A stretch of 64,000 nucleotides of DNA from Mansonella perstans. Taxonomy: Eukaryota; Nematoda; Chromadorea; Rhabditida; Onchocercidae. Positions within the stretch are counted from its first letter, which is position 1. Every line of letters begins with the position of its first letter. Made by a program: the position numbers and the translations under genes. The notes under the pieces are model-generated. The model was not told the origin of the DNA. It saw nothing but the letters and a program-made list of their open reading frames with translations, and ran no database searches. The stretch covers positions 669,097 through 733,096 of the forward strand of contig JBAMDO010000149.1 in the NCBI GenBank assembly GCA_037074765.1. The letters are read 5' to 3'. Shown piece after piece: positions 25,274-40,200 of the stretch.

Positions 25274-28200
25274 ATGATTTTGCTTATTTGCACTTTATTT
25301 TCAATGAAACTTCATCCGAGTGAGCTGTAAGTAAATCAGCTATATTCTTCGATCAATAATAAATATTTGGCTCTTCAGTAGTTCCTTGTCTCTTACAAAG
25401 AATCAACACGATCTGAATTGGTCCATATACAACAAATATACATTAAGGGAAGGGAATGGAGGGAACAAGCTTTCTATACTTAATTATCAATCATACCAGC
25501 AAATTATATGATAATACTGGAACACTTATTGGAGTGCATTATAATATATCTCGATTCACTGTCTGTGAAGTTTTTGAAGGAAACCTTTGGTTGTGACACA
25601 GCCAGCATTGAGATGGAATGCAACCAATGAGATACTAATAATTACCCGCAACTCCTCGAATAAGTTGGTTGATGTTAATGTGGAAATCCATGCTTTCTAC
25701 CCTTCCTTCTTGGTCTTTCGGCAAAAACTACAAGCAAAAATTGCTGGCAAGTGTTCTACTTTCTCAATTCCCGTTATTTCACTGTCATTTGTATTTGAAG
25801 TATAGTAGAAACGTTAATTTGTTGATTAAAAGGATGTCCAAAAGTGATCAATATTCAATTATTGGTGTAAGTTGTAGGATCATTGCATCGTGTGAAGTTC
25901 TTTGTGCCGGGTGAAATAAAACGGTCAGACTCCTATCGATTAGTGGTTCGAGCTGAGGACGACAGTGAATCTTTTGAAAAAATAATTCCGGGTTCACCCG
26001 ATCTAAGGAATATTTATTTACAAACTGATAAAACTGTTTATAAACCAGCTGACACTGGTATATAAATTTTAAATACTTATTCAGAATTTAACAAAAATTG
26101 GAAAACACTCATCGACACACCTTGACATTTAAAGCATTATCGCTTCTACACTGTAGACATAATAAGTCAAAGGATGGTAGAAGAAATTACCTATTACCGT
26201 GAATTTATTGGAAAAAGACATTGAAATATATTTTGAATATTATGCATTCTTTTATTAAGAAATTTCCTTTTTAGTTAAAGTACGGGCATTGCCACTTGCC
26301 ACAAGCGGAAAATTGTACGATGGATCAGTGGATTTTGCACTGGTGGTATAATGAATTGACATACTTCTTAAAAGCATTTTGTTGAAATTCAAACATGATA
26401 AGCTATATCTACGGAGGAAATGAAAAATAACACCATCCGTTCTCAACAGATTATTTCGTATAAAACAAACTTGCTTGTTGCTTATTGGTAGAAGATGCTA
26501 GCGAAAGTCTCTTAGTATTTTCAGAATCCGAACGGTTTTGAACTGATACATAAAACCAGATCGACTTCTCACAATCGATTTCTTGCCGTAGAATTTCAAT
26601 TACCAGACCATTTGGCTTTTGGTGAATGGAAAATTCTGGCACGACCGGATCGCCAAAAGCCGCACACGTACTCAGTTACATTTCAAGTGCAAAAATACGG
26701 TGACATCTTTTTTTTAATTAAGGCTTCTGAAGTGATATCAAATATATATAGCTTAAAAAACGCCTTCTGGGTGTGGGACTCTTTTTGGTCTGGTAGATCT
26801 TGAAACCAGCTTACCAGGAAAACAATCATCTGTTCTCCCCAATAATTCAGCTCAACTCTATCAAGTAGAATAAGTTTCTGGCCATAACTAAAATCTACTT
26901 GAACATTCAAATAGTGAAAGTTCTGAAAAATGATTCATCAAGTTTAACATCTAATTATTGTAAAGGATATATTTTCCAGATCTGTCACAGTTTCTTGTTC
27001 ATGTCCTGGCCAAAGAAACTGACGATCCTGATTTGTATGAAGTAGATGTAGTGGCAAGGTAAAAGTTCCTTGGAAACTATCAATTAATGAAAGTAATTTA
27101 GAAGTAAAATAACATTTATTTGTTGATCATTATTTATATCCGATTTTATGAATTTGTAGTGTTTATTTACAATAATGATTGAGATTTCTTTGATTTCCGC
27201 AATCAGTGGCAATTTATTATAATAATTACATGTCAGTTATTAATTCGTTAATTCGAATTTAAACTTAGGCACACTAATGGTCGACAAATATCGGGACAAA
27301 TATCGATTTGGTGCGATTGCGATGCACACAATGGCAAAGCAATGATACCATCCGATTCTGGAAAGTCATTTCTGTGCATCCTGAAATCGTCCAAGGTTGG
27401 TATTTTTGATTCATAAGGTTAGCAAATATAGACTTTTGAATCTATTCAAAATTTTTGTTCTTGAATCTGTTTTCTCTCATAATGAGTTGAAATTATTACT
27501 CTACATCACTGCACTGTACTTTTGATCGGTTCGCCAGCTGACTTTATTTTTGTAAAAAACTTCACGAGAGTATTCATTTTGAAATCAACTTACAAGTGAA
27601 GTCTGAAGTTTAAAATCAATTCATAAACACATAATAAAATTGCCCTATTATTTGTTACCGTATTTCCTGATCTGTCAGATATTTATGCTACTAAATTTGA
27701 CAATCAACTACAGTTTATTTTTAAAACGAAACTATTGATTGAATTCTAGTTGAACAACATGTATTCTTAGTAGCAGCGTTAAGTATGAACAGAGCTGCTA
27801 CTCAGATAGCTTTCGTTTTCCCTTTAATCTATAAATCTTTCTTTATACATATATATCAAGGAAGGGGCATAATATTAAGATAGGAAATGTTTGATTCGAG
27901 AGTGTGAAGACTTGAAATTTTGAAAAACAGGTCTAGTTACTTCATGTAAATAGACCAAGCTTTCCAAAAGTACAAGGATCACTGCTTATAAGGAATGAAA
28001 ATACTTTTGAAATTAACCTGGTAAATGGAGAGATTTTAAAAGTGAATTTTGTTTCAAATAAAGTATTCTTTCGCTGATCTTATATTTCACTAATTCCATG
28101 TAAGAACGTTGCTAAGAACGTGGAGATAGTTTAGTAGACGTCTAAAATTAAAATTATCATTATATATCATCTCACATATACAAAATATACATGTCATGTA

Positions 28201-31200
28201 AATTAATGGAGAATTGATGAAATTGTTTTGAGCTTTAAGTCCATTTAAAAGATATAAATTGAGTAAAGAAGAAAGCAAGCAGCTCAAAAACAAAGTTTCC
28301 AGTCATTTAAAATGTGGGCTGGATATTCAGTATATATTTAATTAGCAAAAATTTTTCTGCATAATTTTTTTCTGAATTAATTGCTAGAAATTAATTTATG
28401 ACCAATGCAAGCAGAATAATTGTTCAGTTATTTTCTCTAACTAAAATTTTTAATTTTATTCGCTTAACAGAAACTAGAGAACGTATAACCGTCACGATTA
28501 TAATGAGTTTCTTTATTCTTTCTTTTATTAAGTCGAAATCATAATATCACTGTCAGTGATTTGCTTCTTTTAATATCAAGAATGTTACCAATGATAACAA
28601 CAATTAACTATAGATCATTTAATTAAGGCAGTTGTCGATAGGAAGTAGAGTAATGTATTGCCTCCTAGTTAAAGCAGTATAATAAATTTGAATATTTAGG
28701 CTTAGCCGAAAATCAGTTTGAAAACTGTTCTATTACCAATTTATTTTGTTTTTAGCAGAATAACCATAAGTGATGGCGCGTTTTGTATATTTTATATATT
28801 TTGTATATGTTTTGTATACGTTTTGTATACGTTTTGTATACATTTTTATATATCTTGTCTGAAAAAATGAAAATTCTGCCACGCTGTAATCATGCACTGC
28901 TTTAATCATTCAGCTGGCAAAGACAGTAAGCAACAGAGAATGGAATCAAATCTGCAAATCCTGCAAATTTCAAAAATTCAGATGTAAAATTCAAAATAAT
29001 GATGGCAAAATGTTTCACTTTTTAAAATTTGTTTTGGTAAAAATGAAGAAATTTCAATGTTCAATAAACACTCTCTTAATATCAATGCTTCACTTATCTT
29101 TAGGAAACTGTATCAAATTATGAAATTGCCTGAATAATTAATTATTTTGAGCAGACATTACCATAATTAGGTTTGCACTAATCAATCATAACTTCGAGTC
29201 TCTAGTGATAGTACAGTTATGGCTGAAAGCAGTTTAGTTATGGTTGCGCGATTCTGATTATTTTCACTATAATGATTGTAAGGTAATGACTAATCTATCT
29301 ACTGATTTTAACTTACATCAGATGTAGGTGTTTCTACGGCACAAAGTACGAATTTCCGATTTTCTCTGAACTCGAGGCATAGCTGCGGCCCAGCATTGGT
29401 TTCACGTAGTGGATATTAGATACTTCAAAGCAAATTTTTTTCGGAAACTTTTATCGAAAAAAAAGCGGCTACGAAAATTAATGATTTGTGGTATCATGAT
29501 TATGGTAGATCTGACAAGAGTTTTTATTTGTCGTTTAATTGTTGCCTGACATTACTGAGAGTTTGCTTCCAATTTAATTGTGAGTTTTGTAATCGCTGTT
29601 TTATTTTTCGTTTTTTTAGTCTTATTATTTCTTCCTTTAATTACAAGAAAAAATAATTGGGATTAAGAAAACCAAACTTTTCATTTATTAGGTTATTTTA
29701 AATAATACTTAATTAACCTGACTTTTTATTTTTATGCAGCTGCCAGCAGTCTTATTTAACAGTTACGGATTCTCAAAGTTTATGTGTTTAGTAGTATGCT
29801 TTAATATTTTCTGTTCTTCCGAGATCATTCTCATCTGAGTCAGGAATATCCCAAAAAACAAAATAATTCCTCTAGTAAAGTGAGATTTTTCAGTAAGATT
29901 TTTGCAGTAATTCCCTATATTCTTATAATTTTTGAGCTTTTATAGTTCCATCATTCATTTTTAGAAAAAATATTGAGTTATTAGATTATTTTCTAAGAGA
30001 AAAGTTGCAAATTGAAGCAAAAAAGATGGAATAAAGTTTTTAATGGATTTGTTCGCTTCAGTCCGAAATAATGCTCATTTATCTCACTTCGCTTTTATCG
30101 TTTTCTGGAGGAGGATTGTGTCAGATTTTTCTCTTCAATAGGATACTATCAATTGTAATCAAACGCGCGTTTCAACACGTTGTATAACTGGAAACATTTC
30201 CAATTTTTAAGCAATTTTATTCATATTTTTCAATGAGAATGCAAATATCAAACAATTTCAGTTAAGAAAAATATATAAATAATTAAAATCAATAGTCGAT
30301 GTTGTATTAGTTGCAAAAATTGTTGGATTGGTGTGTTTTGTTGTTGCTGGACAAAACTGTGTTCAAGTGAGGAAGAGCAGCAGTGCTGATAGCGAGAACT
30401 GCAATTTTTTTCCAAAGAAAGACATCCCATTTTACGACAACCTTAGCAGAAATTAGTAATTCGGCAACATTAACCGTTCTAGCTGCAAGCTATGGGAACT
30501 GCTGGCAGCAGTATGGTCGATGGTATTCGAATTCTTGCTGAGAGCGCTACTGATGAAAGCATTGGAGATCTAGTCTTCGCTTTAGGACAAGCTAAAAAAA
30601 TATATGATGTAAGCACAGCAGTTCACTCGTCTCTGTCGAGTGTGGCAGTTAGTAGATTGTTTTCCGATCACTGTAGCAGCGTTGCATCAATATTCTCTAG
30701 CGAGCACGACGATAAAGATGATGGTAACGATGACAAGAACTATGCTAGTAATGGTGATAATGAATCAACACCATCAATATCAGGAAATTATCTGCACGAA
30801 TGGATACCCCAATACAGCTCATCTTTGTCCATATTTGCAACATTGTCATCGGGAAATTTTTTGGCCGAAAATGAAATAACAGATTTATTCTCACGGTTCG
30901 TTATTATTAAGAAGATGAACGCTTTAAAAATGATGAATTTAGATAAAGTCAAGAATCTCAAGATTTAGATGTTTTCAAAGCTGAAATGAAACTCGAAAAG
31001 ATCGCCATAAACTTGCGCACTCCGTGGTATCTCTAAGATCATTTTGAAGCAATAATGATCGTCTTGAGACCTTTTGTCATGTAAAAATGGCACTATCTGT
31101 AGAATAGATTTCAATAAATTATTCAAATTAATGTCTTTAGTAAGGTCATTTCTGGTACTTCAATTTTTTTCCTTACTTCATCATTTGGAAGTTAGATCAA

Positions 31201-34200
31201 AAGATTAAAGAATAGAACTTAAGATTTAAGTTACTACAGAAAAACCAAAAGCATTGTTGGATTTCGTATCAGTAGATAAAAATAGCATATTTATGAAAAC
31301 TGAATAGTAGAAATTTGTGTTTTACTGCTTAAAAATAAAATTAATAATAGGAATATGCTTTATAAGTAGAAATTTTATTTTCCATTTAATTAGCAGACAC
31401 ATCTTACGTACTCATTTAAAGTTCTTAATATAATAGCAAAATGAAAGCGCTTACAATATAAACACTTTGTTACTTGAAAAAGTAAAGAACTGCAACCAAT
31501 TTTGAAAATTTGAGCTTACAGATATGGAAATATAAAGGAAGTAAAATGGATTCAAATAAGTGACAATAACGGTTACCTCATTGTATTCAGTAATGAAATT
31601 GAAAAAAGGAATGCTATTAAGGTATATAAAAACAAAGATATCAACTTCAGATTTCAATTCAGACTCTTTGTCAATATCAGCTGTTATTTGTAAAGCGCAG
31701 TTTAGACAAGCTTTGAAGAATGTAAAAACATTACTGCTCGGTCAGCTACAGGAAAGGATTGAGATGAAAAATAGAGGAAGAACCAAGTGTTTAGAGTTGA
31801 CTTTCACTTTATGTACGCTGCAGTATTTGTCATCACATTTTTTCAAAATTAAAAAAGAAATTTCAAAAACTTGAAAGATTTGTGGCAATAAAATGGAGAC
31901 GAAAGGAAGAATACTGAAATTGTGGAGTTTCAAACAAGCTCGCATAGTGGTGAATAACAAACTAACTGTTGATGACGCAAGGAACTGCAGATCTAATCAA
32001 TGTAAATAGTTTTTTCCGAAATTAGAAGAACTGTACACTTTGCGTTGATGGTAAAGAGTAGAATTGGTGATGAACAGACTGAGTTTTAGTAAGAAGCCAT
32101 TATGCTAATGGTAATTACCGGGAATACGATATGAACTTATAAATAACTCTTACGACATAAACTTATAAGTAACTCTTTTTCTCTACTTCGGACTTCCTCT
32201 CAAAGAAGGAGTTTTGTTCAGAAGTTTCTCTAGAAACAATGAAACCGAAAATTAAAGAAAGAGGTTGAAGTGGACAATGATGCTAGAAAAATTAGGGTCG
32301 AACTGCAGATCTACACGGCAGCAAATATTCCCGTCATCTATTTCCTTACTTATCTAATTTACACTCAATGTTAAAAAGTTAATTTCACGCAAATATTACT
32401 ATAAAATTATCGACATTAGTAATTGAAGCAGAAGTCATTGAAAATTGACTAAAAAGCTTAAGTCTGATCCCTTGCAGAATCGGCATATCTTGAACATATA
32501 TATTTAGTTAGTAAGCATAGGTAAAGGTTTGACATTTGCAGCGATGAAAGATAAGGACGACAATGACCTATGTGTTATTGATAAGGCCAAACTATCTGAA
32601 TTCACTAATACGCTTCGAAGCGTTACGAATAGTAGTAATGTGAACAAGCGTCAAATTCCATACCATCCAAATACTTCATCGATGACCCTCAAAGAAAATA
32701 TGCCATCTCCGGAGCGACCGGGTACCAGACCATCACCAGCCACTGCCTTTTTGTTGAAACAAATTTCTGAGGCTAATATGCCTGAGGTGTGTGGTGATTT
32801 CGATTTTTTTAGTTCGCCATTTCTTTATTGCGAGTAAACGTTCCTGATTATTGCAGAATAACTTTTTCACCGAGTATGATTTAAATTTTAGACAGGTCAA
32901 TTTTACGAGAGAATATTACATGATAGTGGAAGTCAAAAGAATCGTTTCCTAAACCTACCAGCGCCGTATCATCTGTTACCCGACACACCTTACTTTCGTC
33001 GCGCGCCAATTGTGCCTCCACCAATAAGGTTACAGCATGTCTAACCGATCATTTCCAAATCTCTGAAGTTTCTCATTTCAACAGACTTCGATTTTTTTTG
33101 TCCACTGCACCATTCCGGATCCTTCACTTCTATTCCACATCACTTGATTCTGCTCACTTTTGATTAAAACTGCTGCAAGCATTATATAAAAACCACTAGT
33201 TTTTAGTCTCCGAGAAAAAAAAGCGTTGTTGTCATTGATTGTTTCTTCTTTCAAGCCTTGGATAATTTAGGTGTGGCTGTAATTTTTGTTTTTAATAATT
33301 ACAGACTATTCAAATCAACTTTTGTATAGTTTTCACAACTAAGAAACATAATCTCCGTGAATTTTTTCTGAAATATTCTGAAGACATTTTTGTTTCGTCT
33401 TCTATAATCTGAGAACTATTATATGCCTTGCAGAAAGCTTGGTCTAAAAAGTCATAGAAGGCTTGCTGCAGTAGAAAGGCGCTTCTCTCCAAATTTCTAA
33501 CTTTTTTGAATTCATGGCGGGAAATGCTTCCAACGACTTGGATTTTATGTTTTGGAAATTTTTGGAAAGTCGTTGGAAAATCTAAAAACTAACCCATCGG
33601 AGACCTTTAGACTCTTAGGAATGATATTTTTTGCTTTGAAACTTTTAGCATTATGATTATACTTTCTTTGAAAAATGTTTGAAAAACGCAAGCGATAAGA
33701 GGCTTGCTAAAGAGATGATTAAGTTTTTGACTTAAATAAATTCAACGTTAACTGTATAAAAGATCTAAAGGCATTATTATTCCTCTTCATAGTTAAAAAG
33801 CAAATTTAGTTAAAATGTTGGCATAATTTGTCTTATGATGCTTGGCTAGCCTCATTCCAATAAAAATAAATATATGAGAAAGAGACATCTTTGCCTTGTA
33901 TCGCACCATATGTTATAGTGGAAAGACTGGGCTGATTTCTTTCCAACTTCATGATATAGATCAAGGAATCAGTGCCAGAATTATTATCGTACCAAGGAAG
34001 CTGCTTATCAGCAAGAACAGAGATATCAGTACAATATTTAATGGATATTCTGCCGTATTCCGAAAAAAATAGTTATCTTCTTTTCTGTAAGTAGGAATGG
34101 ATATTGTTACGACATCTATAACTGTTTTATAAGTTTTACTAAGAGAATTTCATGCAAGTGACCATTAAAATAACCATCATAATCAGTAACCACTAACTGA

Positions 34201-37200
34201 TCTTTTTTAATTCGCTTATAGTCATTCTAACAAATAACAATTTTAACTTTTTTACTTATCCAGGTATTTATTTCATCTTCATTCACTCTTGCTATAAAGA
34301 TGCCCTATGAGTAACACTAAAGCAACTGTATAATTACTAAGAGGTAAAGCGACCTGGTACAAATACATTGATTGTTTAATTTAATCTCGAAATTACCACA
34401 CCCATTGCATAAATTGTCGAGATATTTTCTAAAAATGAGACTTCAGTTTCTATATGCTTTGAGGATACAAATCCCGCAAGAGCCTTTTTTCATGCTTTCC
34501 GTAACAAGCAGAAAATGCCTAATATATTATAGTTGCATAAGAGATTGCTGCAAAAATTGACATTTAATGCTGCAATCAGTATTATTATGGATCAAATCAG
34601 TTTTTAATTTTTTTAAGAAGGTCATTTTTTTTCTCCTGGTCCTTATTTTTCGGGATGCCTATTATTTTTCGCGTTTCTCTGTTCGTTAACCTAGCAACAG
34701 TTCGCTGAAATATGATCTGTGGATAGTTGTTACGTGAATAAACTTTCTACAATAATGAACTTTTATTCTACAGTCATGAGTGTTTAATGTTGAAATACAG
34801 ATCAAAGATATGACCATAAGAAGGGAGTGTTTTTTCTTTTGAGCAAAATTGATTATTACACGATATTTTCCACTTCATAATTTCAAACCTTAAGATGATT
34901 TGTCCCTCAGGATAATGTTAAGGCGGATTCGTAACGAAAAGCAGTTGTAGGAGTTTATCGGCAACAGAACAAATGCCCATCCAACAACGTATCATTAATC
35001 GCTATCTGGCAAGTATGAAAATAGATGATGAGAACGGTTTTGCAGCGATAGCACAATATGAACGAGAATGCTATGAACGTTTATATGCAGCATCATATTA
35101 TCCTTTCACAATTTTACCGGGACAGCAACGGTATGGATGTCTCGGACCGGGAGGATTCGAGAAAAATATAGGAAAACCTGAATTTGATGCCGGATTTGGA
35201 CTAACCATAAATGGCGGAAAGCACGTTTTATCAACCAACTTCATTGGTCATTCGACGGTGGGACACCGAACAGCGATATGTACCAATTTAGAAAATAGCG
35301 CTAATAGTTACTGGTCAACCCCATTGCTACCAACCAATCAACGTTATGAAATATGGAATTGTGCTCCATTTTGGAGACGGAATTTGAATTTCAGAGAATA
35401 GCGTGTGATTTTTTTTTTCTTTGGGAACGTAATGTTCACTACCTATTTTATTCATCTACCTATGAAATTTCTATGCAAACTGCGTCGATGATATTTTGTA
35501 ATATTCATGAGACGCATTTCCGAACATGCATATACATATGCACACACAAATATATGTACATTCATGCACATACATTTATAAACTTTCATATTATCGCTAT
35601 TAGTTATTAATATTGTTATTATTTCTATTTCTACAAGAAGGAAGCATTCCGTCAAGTGAAAGATTCGATGGAAGAAATTTAACTTGAAGAAAAAGTTTGT
35701 GGAAACTTAATATCACATTTAGTGAAGATATTAGATAAGCGTAAATAATCCAATTGCTCTATTAGTCATTTTTCAAAGAATAGGATCAAACAACGATGAC
35801 TCTATTCTCTATTGCAGCGCTTAAAGTCCTCTTTTTGCGATTAATTTTCATTTCTTTGAACTATTTTTTGCTCAATTGTAAACATTTTCGCTTATTTCAT
35901 TTGTGTTAGCTAATCGAGTAATTTTTATTTTGAAACGACCAGGTTGATTATGTTGAAAGAAAACTTTGTCCAAACTTTCAAAATAAAAGATCAACCTCAT
36001 GTGATTACTTCACAACACCGCAGAAAAATTAATTGCGAAGATATAATGCTTTTTATTTTTCATTGTAAACTAAATGAAAATTAAATGTTAAAAATATGTT
36101 AGGCACTGAGGTAAAACGGATGTTTTATCGCCCACTGATCTTCGATATAAAAGACTCTTGAAAAAATTACAATTATCTCTAATTCTTATTACCTTTTCTA
36201 GTTTTGTTATCTCTTAATTTTCTCTTTGTGCTGAAATTAACAATTAAATCAGACCGTTCTCATTATAGCCTTTTTTCAAAGCTATTTCTGAATGTTTAGA
36301 AATTGCAATTTATAAACTTTTCCATTGCCTTTTACTTATCGCATCTTCTAAATAAAACACTTCTTGCCAAAATTTGTGATCAGTATTTAAAACCTATGGA
36401 ACTCCGTTATTACGCTTTAACAGTATTGCTTTTGAAAAGATAATGAATAATCAGTTTTTAGCAAGAAAAAAAGGCAATTTTAGTGTGTTTTGATATTATT
36501 GGAACTCTATCTGAAAAGAAGCAGAACTTTAAGATATATTAAAAGGCTGAGGTGCAAGAAATTAGTTCTGTCATTATTTATTTTCTAAAAAGGAGTATTG
36601 TTATGTTATCCAAACGTCTATTTGTAACTTAATTTAAGCAAAAAGTTCCACCATCAAAATCTTTTGACGAATGGTTTAAAATTACATGAATCTTCTGCAA
36701 ATTAGTCATTTATTAATTCATTAGAACAATTATTGGACAATTTCTGCGGAAAGAATAGATAGACGGAGAAATAAACTGAAATTAAGCCAGAAATCAATTT
36801 TATTCAGAAAAATATCGAAGCATGAGTGTTTTCTCCATGCTTTCTTTTCAATTATCAGTTAAGAAACATGCAATAAGAAGTCGAAGATCGTTTGTTAATA
36901 TTAAGCTTGTCAAGAAAAAAGGTAAAGTAGGGCAAATAACGAGGTTATTTCAGTGACATAGCTTCTATTAGGATATTTGATAGAAAAAAGTGCATGGGGA
37001 AACTTTTTGAGAAAGGGTCTTCCAGTCTGCCCGCAAAAAATATGAGTACACTCAATCCCTTATTACATTCTGCTTTAGTAACACATATTACACGCCATAA
37101 TAATTTAATCCATGAAATTTATTCAACATTATTTGAAAGTATATTCGTCCTTAGAAAAACACCTCATGTTGAAGGTGTAATGTTGAAGGTTCATGGAAGA

Positions 37201-40200
37201 AATGGACTGAAATACACAGCAATCTTCACTTCTCAATAGTCAACTCCCATATTTCAATAATTTGTGAATCGTTTAAATCCACCGGAATTTTAAGTTGATT
37301 AAAAAAGAATTAGCATTAAATAAACCTAATAAAGACTGCCACAAAGGTTTTCACTTCTGCCTTTTAAAAATCCAAATTTTTTTACTTGAAAATAGACATC
37401 TCACGAATCAGAGGAGCATAGATCAGAACTAAAACCTGAGTATTATATAAATGGTTGTAAATGGTTGGATGTACTAACAAGTTTATCTCAATGTTAATTA
37501 TAGCATGTTGTAGCATTCAAAAAAATCCAAGTTTTCAGATAAATTCAGGTCAGTGGTCTAACCGCGTAAACATTGCTCAGTGTAATAGAAATGCCATGAA
37601 TGCTCGAACAACAAGTTTGGTCAAACTTACAACAGAAGTATTAGATCAAGGGACAGGCACTCGAGTTAAAAGTGATGTAGAAATTAATAATAATTTTTCG
37701 GGCTTCGAACTCATTCCTCTAAGACCTGGATATTATCGTGATTCTTCAAATATATCAGTATTGGTAAGCAGTTCAACTTTAAAGATAAACATCAGATCAA
37801 CTTTCATTTAAAGGAATATGAACTATCTCACTCCTTTTAAAGTGCATTCAGCCTTTTCTTAGAAAGTAATCAATAAAGATTAAACTGATCAGGAAGTGAC
37901 AAGTCAGAATCAATGATACAAGTTAAAATAATAATCTGATATTTTTCGATTTATCAACTTTAGATCGAAAATAAAATCTAATGATTGTTGTATGGTGGAA
38001 ATTGAGGTGAAGAACTTGTTGTATAAGCAACTGATAGCGCATTATGAAGTGTTTGAATGATATACGAGTATGTTACAGATAAAATCAACAGATGGACCTT
38101 CGATGAGAACGCAAGATGTGGAAATTAACGTTCGATGCATCTCCAGAGATAAAATGCAAACTCTAAATTTGAAAAACTATAAAGGAAGAATTGGATTTCT
38201 TCTAACTATACCATTTTCACCCACTTTGTACGAACATAGCTGTCGGGTGATACTTATACAGGTTATTTTTTCTCTTCAAGCAGAAATTTAATTTGAAGCA
38301 GAATTTGTTTCAAGTAAAATTTCAACATGGATCAGAGATGAAAGAATGTACAATGAAATCATTTGGATCAGAAAGTGAATTAATGTAATAACAAAGAAAA
38401 GGTCCATTTTATTGGGGAGGGATTCCCGTAAATTTCGTTGCTAGTAAAGATATGAAAATGGAAGCATTTTGGTCAAAACAGAGTTATTAGGTTACCTTGA
38501 GATTTCAGACATTGCCTCAACTTTTTCATCACAAACTGCTAGAAAATATTCGGAGAAAAAGATTTCAGTATTGGCGTATACTATAAAAAATCAGCGATTT
38601 CATTTTGCAGCCAAGAATTCTGATTTTGCTGGAAATATTTCTTTATTTCAGAACTCTAATAGACTTTTGTGAACTTTCGCATAAGCCAATTCTAGACACT
38701 TATTTTCAATTACTTTTAGAAATTAGGGATCTCGTTAAAGTAAATAAAGAAAAAAGACATAAAGTCCAGGACATATGACTTTTGTATGAAAAATAACTCG
38801 TTGAAACCTAAATTTATTTCATGGGATCTGTGATCTTGAATGAAATTCAAACGATTTCTGTGATATATAATCTTATTTCATAAGTACATTCCCATACAGT
38901 ATTAAGTTCATCATCTTTAGAAAATTATCTAAAATCTGAAATGCTTGTAATCCGTTATTCTGGTATATCATATTCATTACAGTTTTCTTTCAGTCATTAC
39001 AGTAACACCACAAAACTTTCAAATCTTATGTCTTTTTATCAGTTTTTCAAAGAGGGAGAGAGAGAGAGAGAGAAAGCGAGAGCAAGGGAGACAAATGTGA
39101 GTATATTTTGAGAAAAAGTATTAAGGCAAAAAAGTTAGGCAGTTTTGTTAGAGAAAAGCGCTCCCATCCATATGTTTAGTTATTTTTTCTTGGCGCAGAG
39201 TATATCATTCTTTTTTATTGGCTCTGTGATAAAATGAGAAGGTATACGTTGCGGATTACTATTTTTGTTTTCATTTCCCATGCAGTAATACTTTAGTTAA
39301 AATTTAAACCCCTTAGGCTCGCCGCAAAATTGGTGCGCAGTTCTCGCGTCCTATTATTTTGGCGCTACCATCGGCGGATCATTCAGAATGGATACAATAT
39401 GGTTGGATCCAGTGGTCATTTCTCAAAAATGGCACATATCGAGTTGGGGAAAAATTTCGAGCTTCTGTGCCATTGCATTTGGCATCAAAACTGAATTATT
39501 TGGTTTGCATTTGTCATTAATATAGCTATAATAGGCCAAGACTTTGTTTGACCAGAAGGTTCTCAGATCTCAGTTCTATTTACCAGATGTATTCGTTGGT
39601 CCTTTCTGACTGGTTCAGAATAATCCTATAAATCCAGAATTCTTGATTATCTCATTTAATCGCTCAGTTATTGCTGGTTCTTGTGCAGAGCGCCTTACCT
39701 GTTTGTGAAATATAAAAAAGTACTTAACATTATAGGGGAACAATAGGGGAACATACTCAGCAATGTTGAGATGTGGAATGAGAGTTGAAGTTACAAAAAA
39801 TTGCATTAATACAAAAAAGCCTAAAACGCTTGGAAATTAAGGTTATGTGTCAGGAAACAGTAATAGAAGCGGGCCGCGTTCGTGATGATGGTGAAATAAT
39901 ATTCGAAATCACAGATGCCATGATACCTTTTTGCGCATTGTACGTATTTAGCGCAGGTGCAACGGTGCAAATAGATATGATTCTCTTCTTTGTTGAAATT
40001 TCCTGCAAGGTTTGGTGTTTCGAAAGAATTGTGAGGAAACTTCTTGCTTATATCTGAGCTTCTGCAAGAAAAAAATTTTAGTGTGATTGAATTTCTCAAT
40101 CATCTCTTTCTCACTAATATGCTTTCATAGATCGGTGATCTCTTTGAATCTGGCTATTTTGCATTCTCATCTTAATTTTGAGAATTTCAGAATTCATTTA

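Larger units (their letters stand above)
27396..37538 (+). other. 10.1-kb intron of the complement-like gene
   Basis: The exon ending CTGAAATCGTCCAAG (27395) and the exon starting ATAAATTCAGGTCAG (37539) are both in phase 0 and together rebuild one MG domain, so a single intron of about 10 kb separates them. Other introns in this gene are usually below 1 kb. The intron carries the plus-strand ORFs at 30492, 32544 and 34973 and AT-rich repeats near 28.8 kb. An alternative is that two neighbouring genes have been merged here, but the domain continuity argues against that. Confidence 0.7.

Noticed and set aside
30300..30450. Signal-peptide-like open frame (VAKIVGLVCFVVAGQ) ahead of the 30492 ORF
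   Set aside because: It has no in-frame ATG and no convincing splice to the next ORF. It remains a possible 5' exon, but the support is too weak to call.
36994..37239. 81-aa plus-strand ORF (LLHSALVTHITRHNNLIHEIY) near the end of the large intron
   Set aside because: Plausible composition, but there are no splice partners or recognised domain, and the length is within chance for AT-rich DNA.
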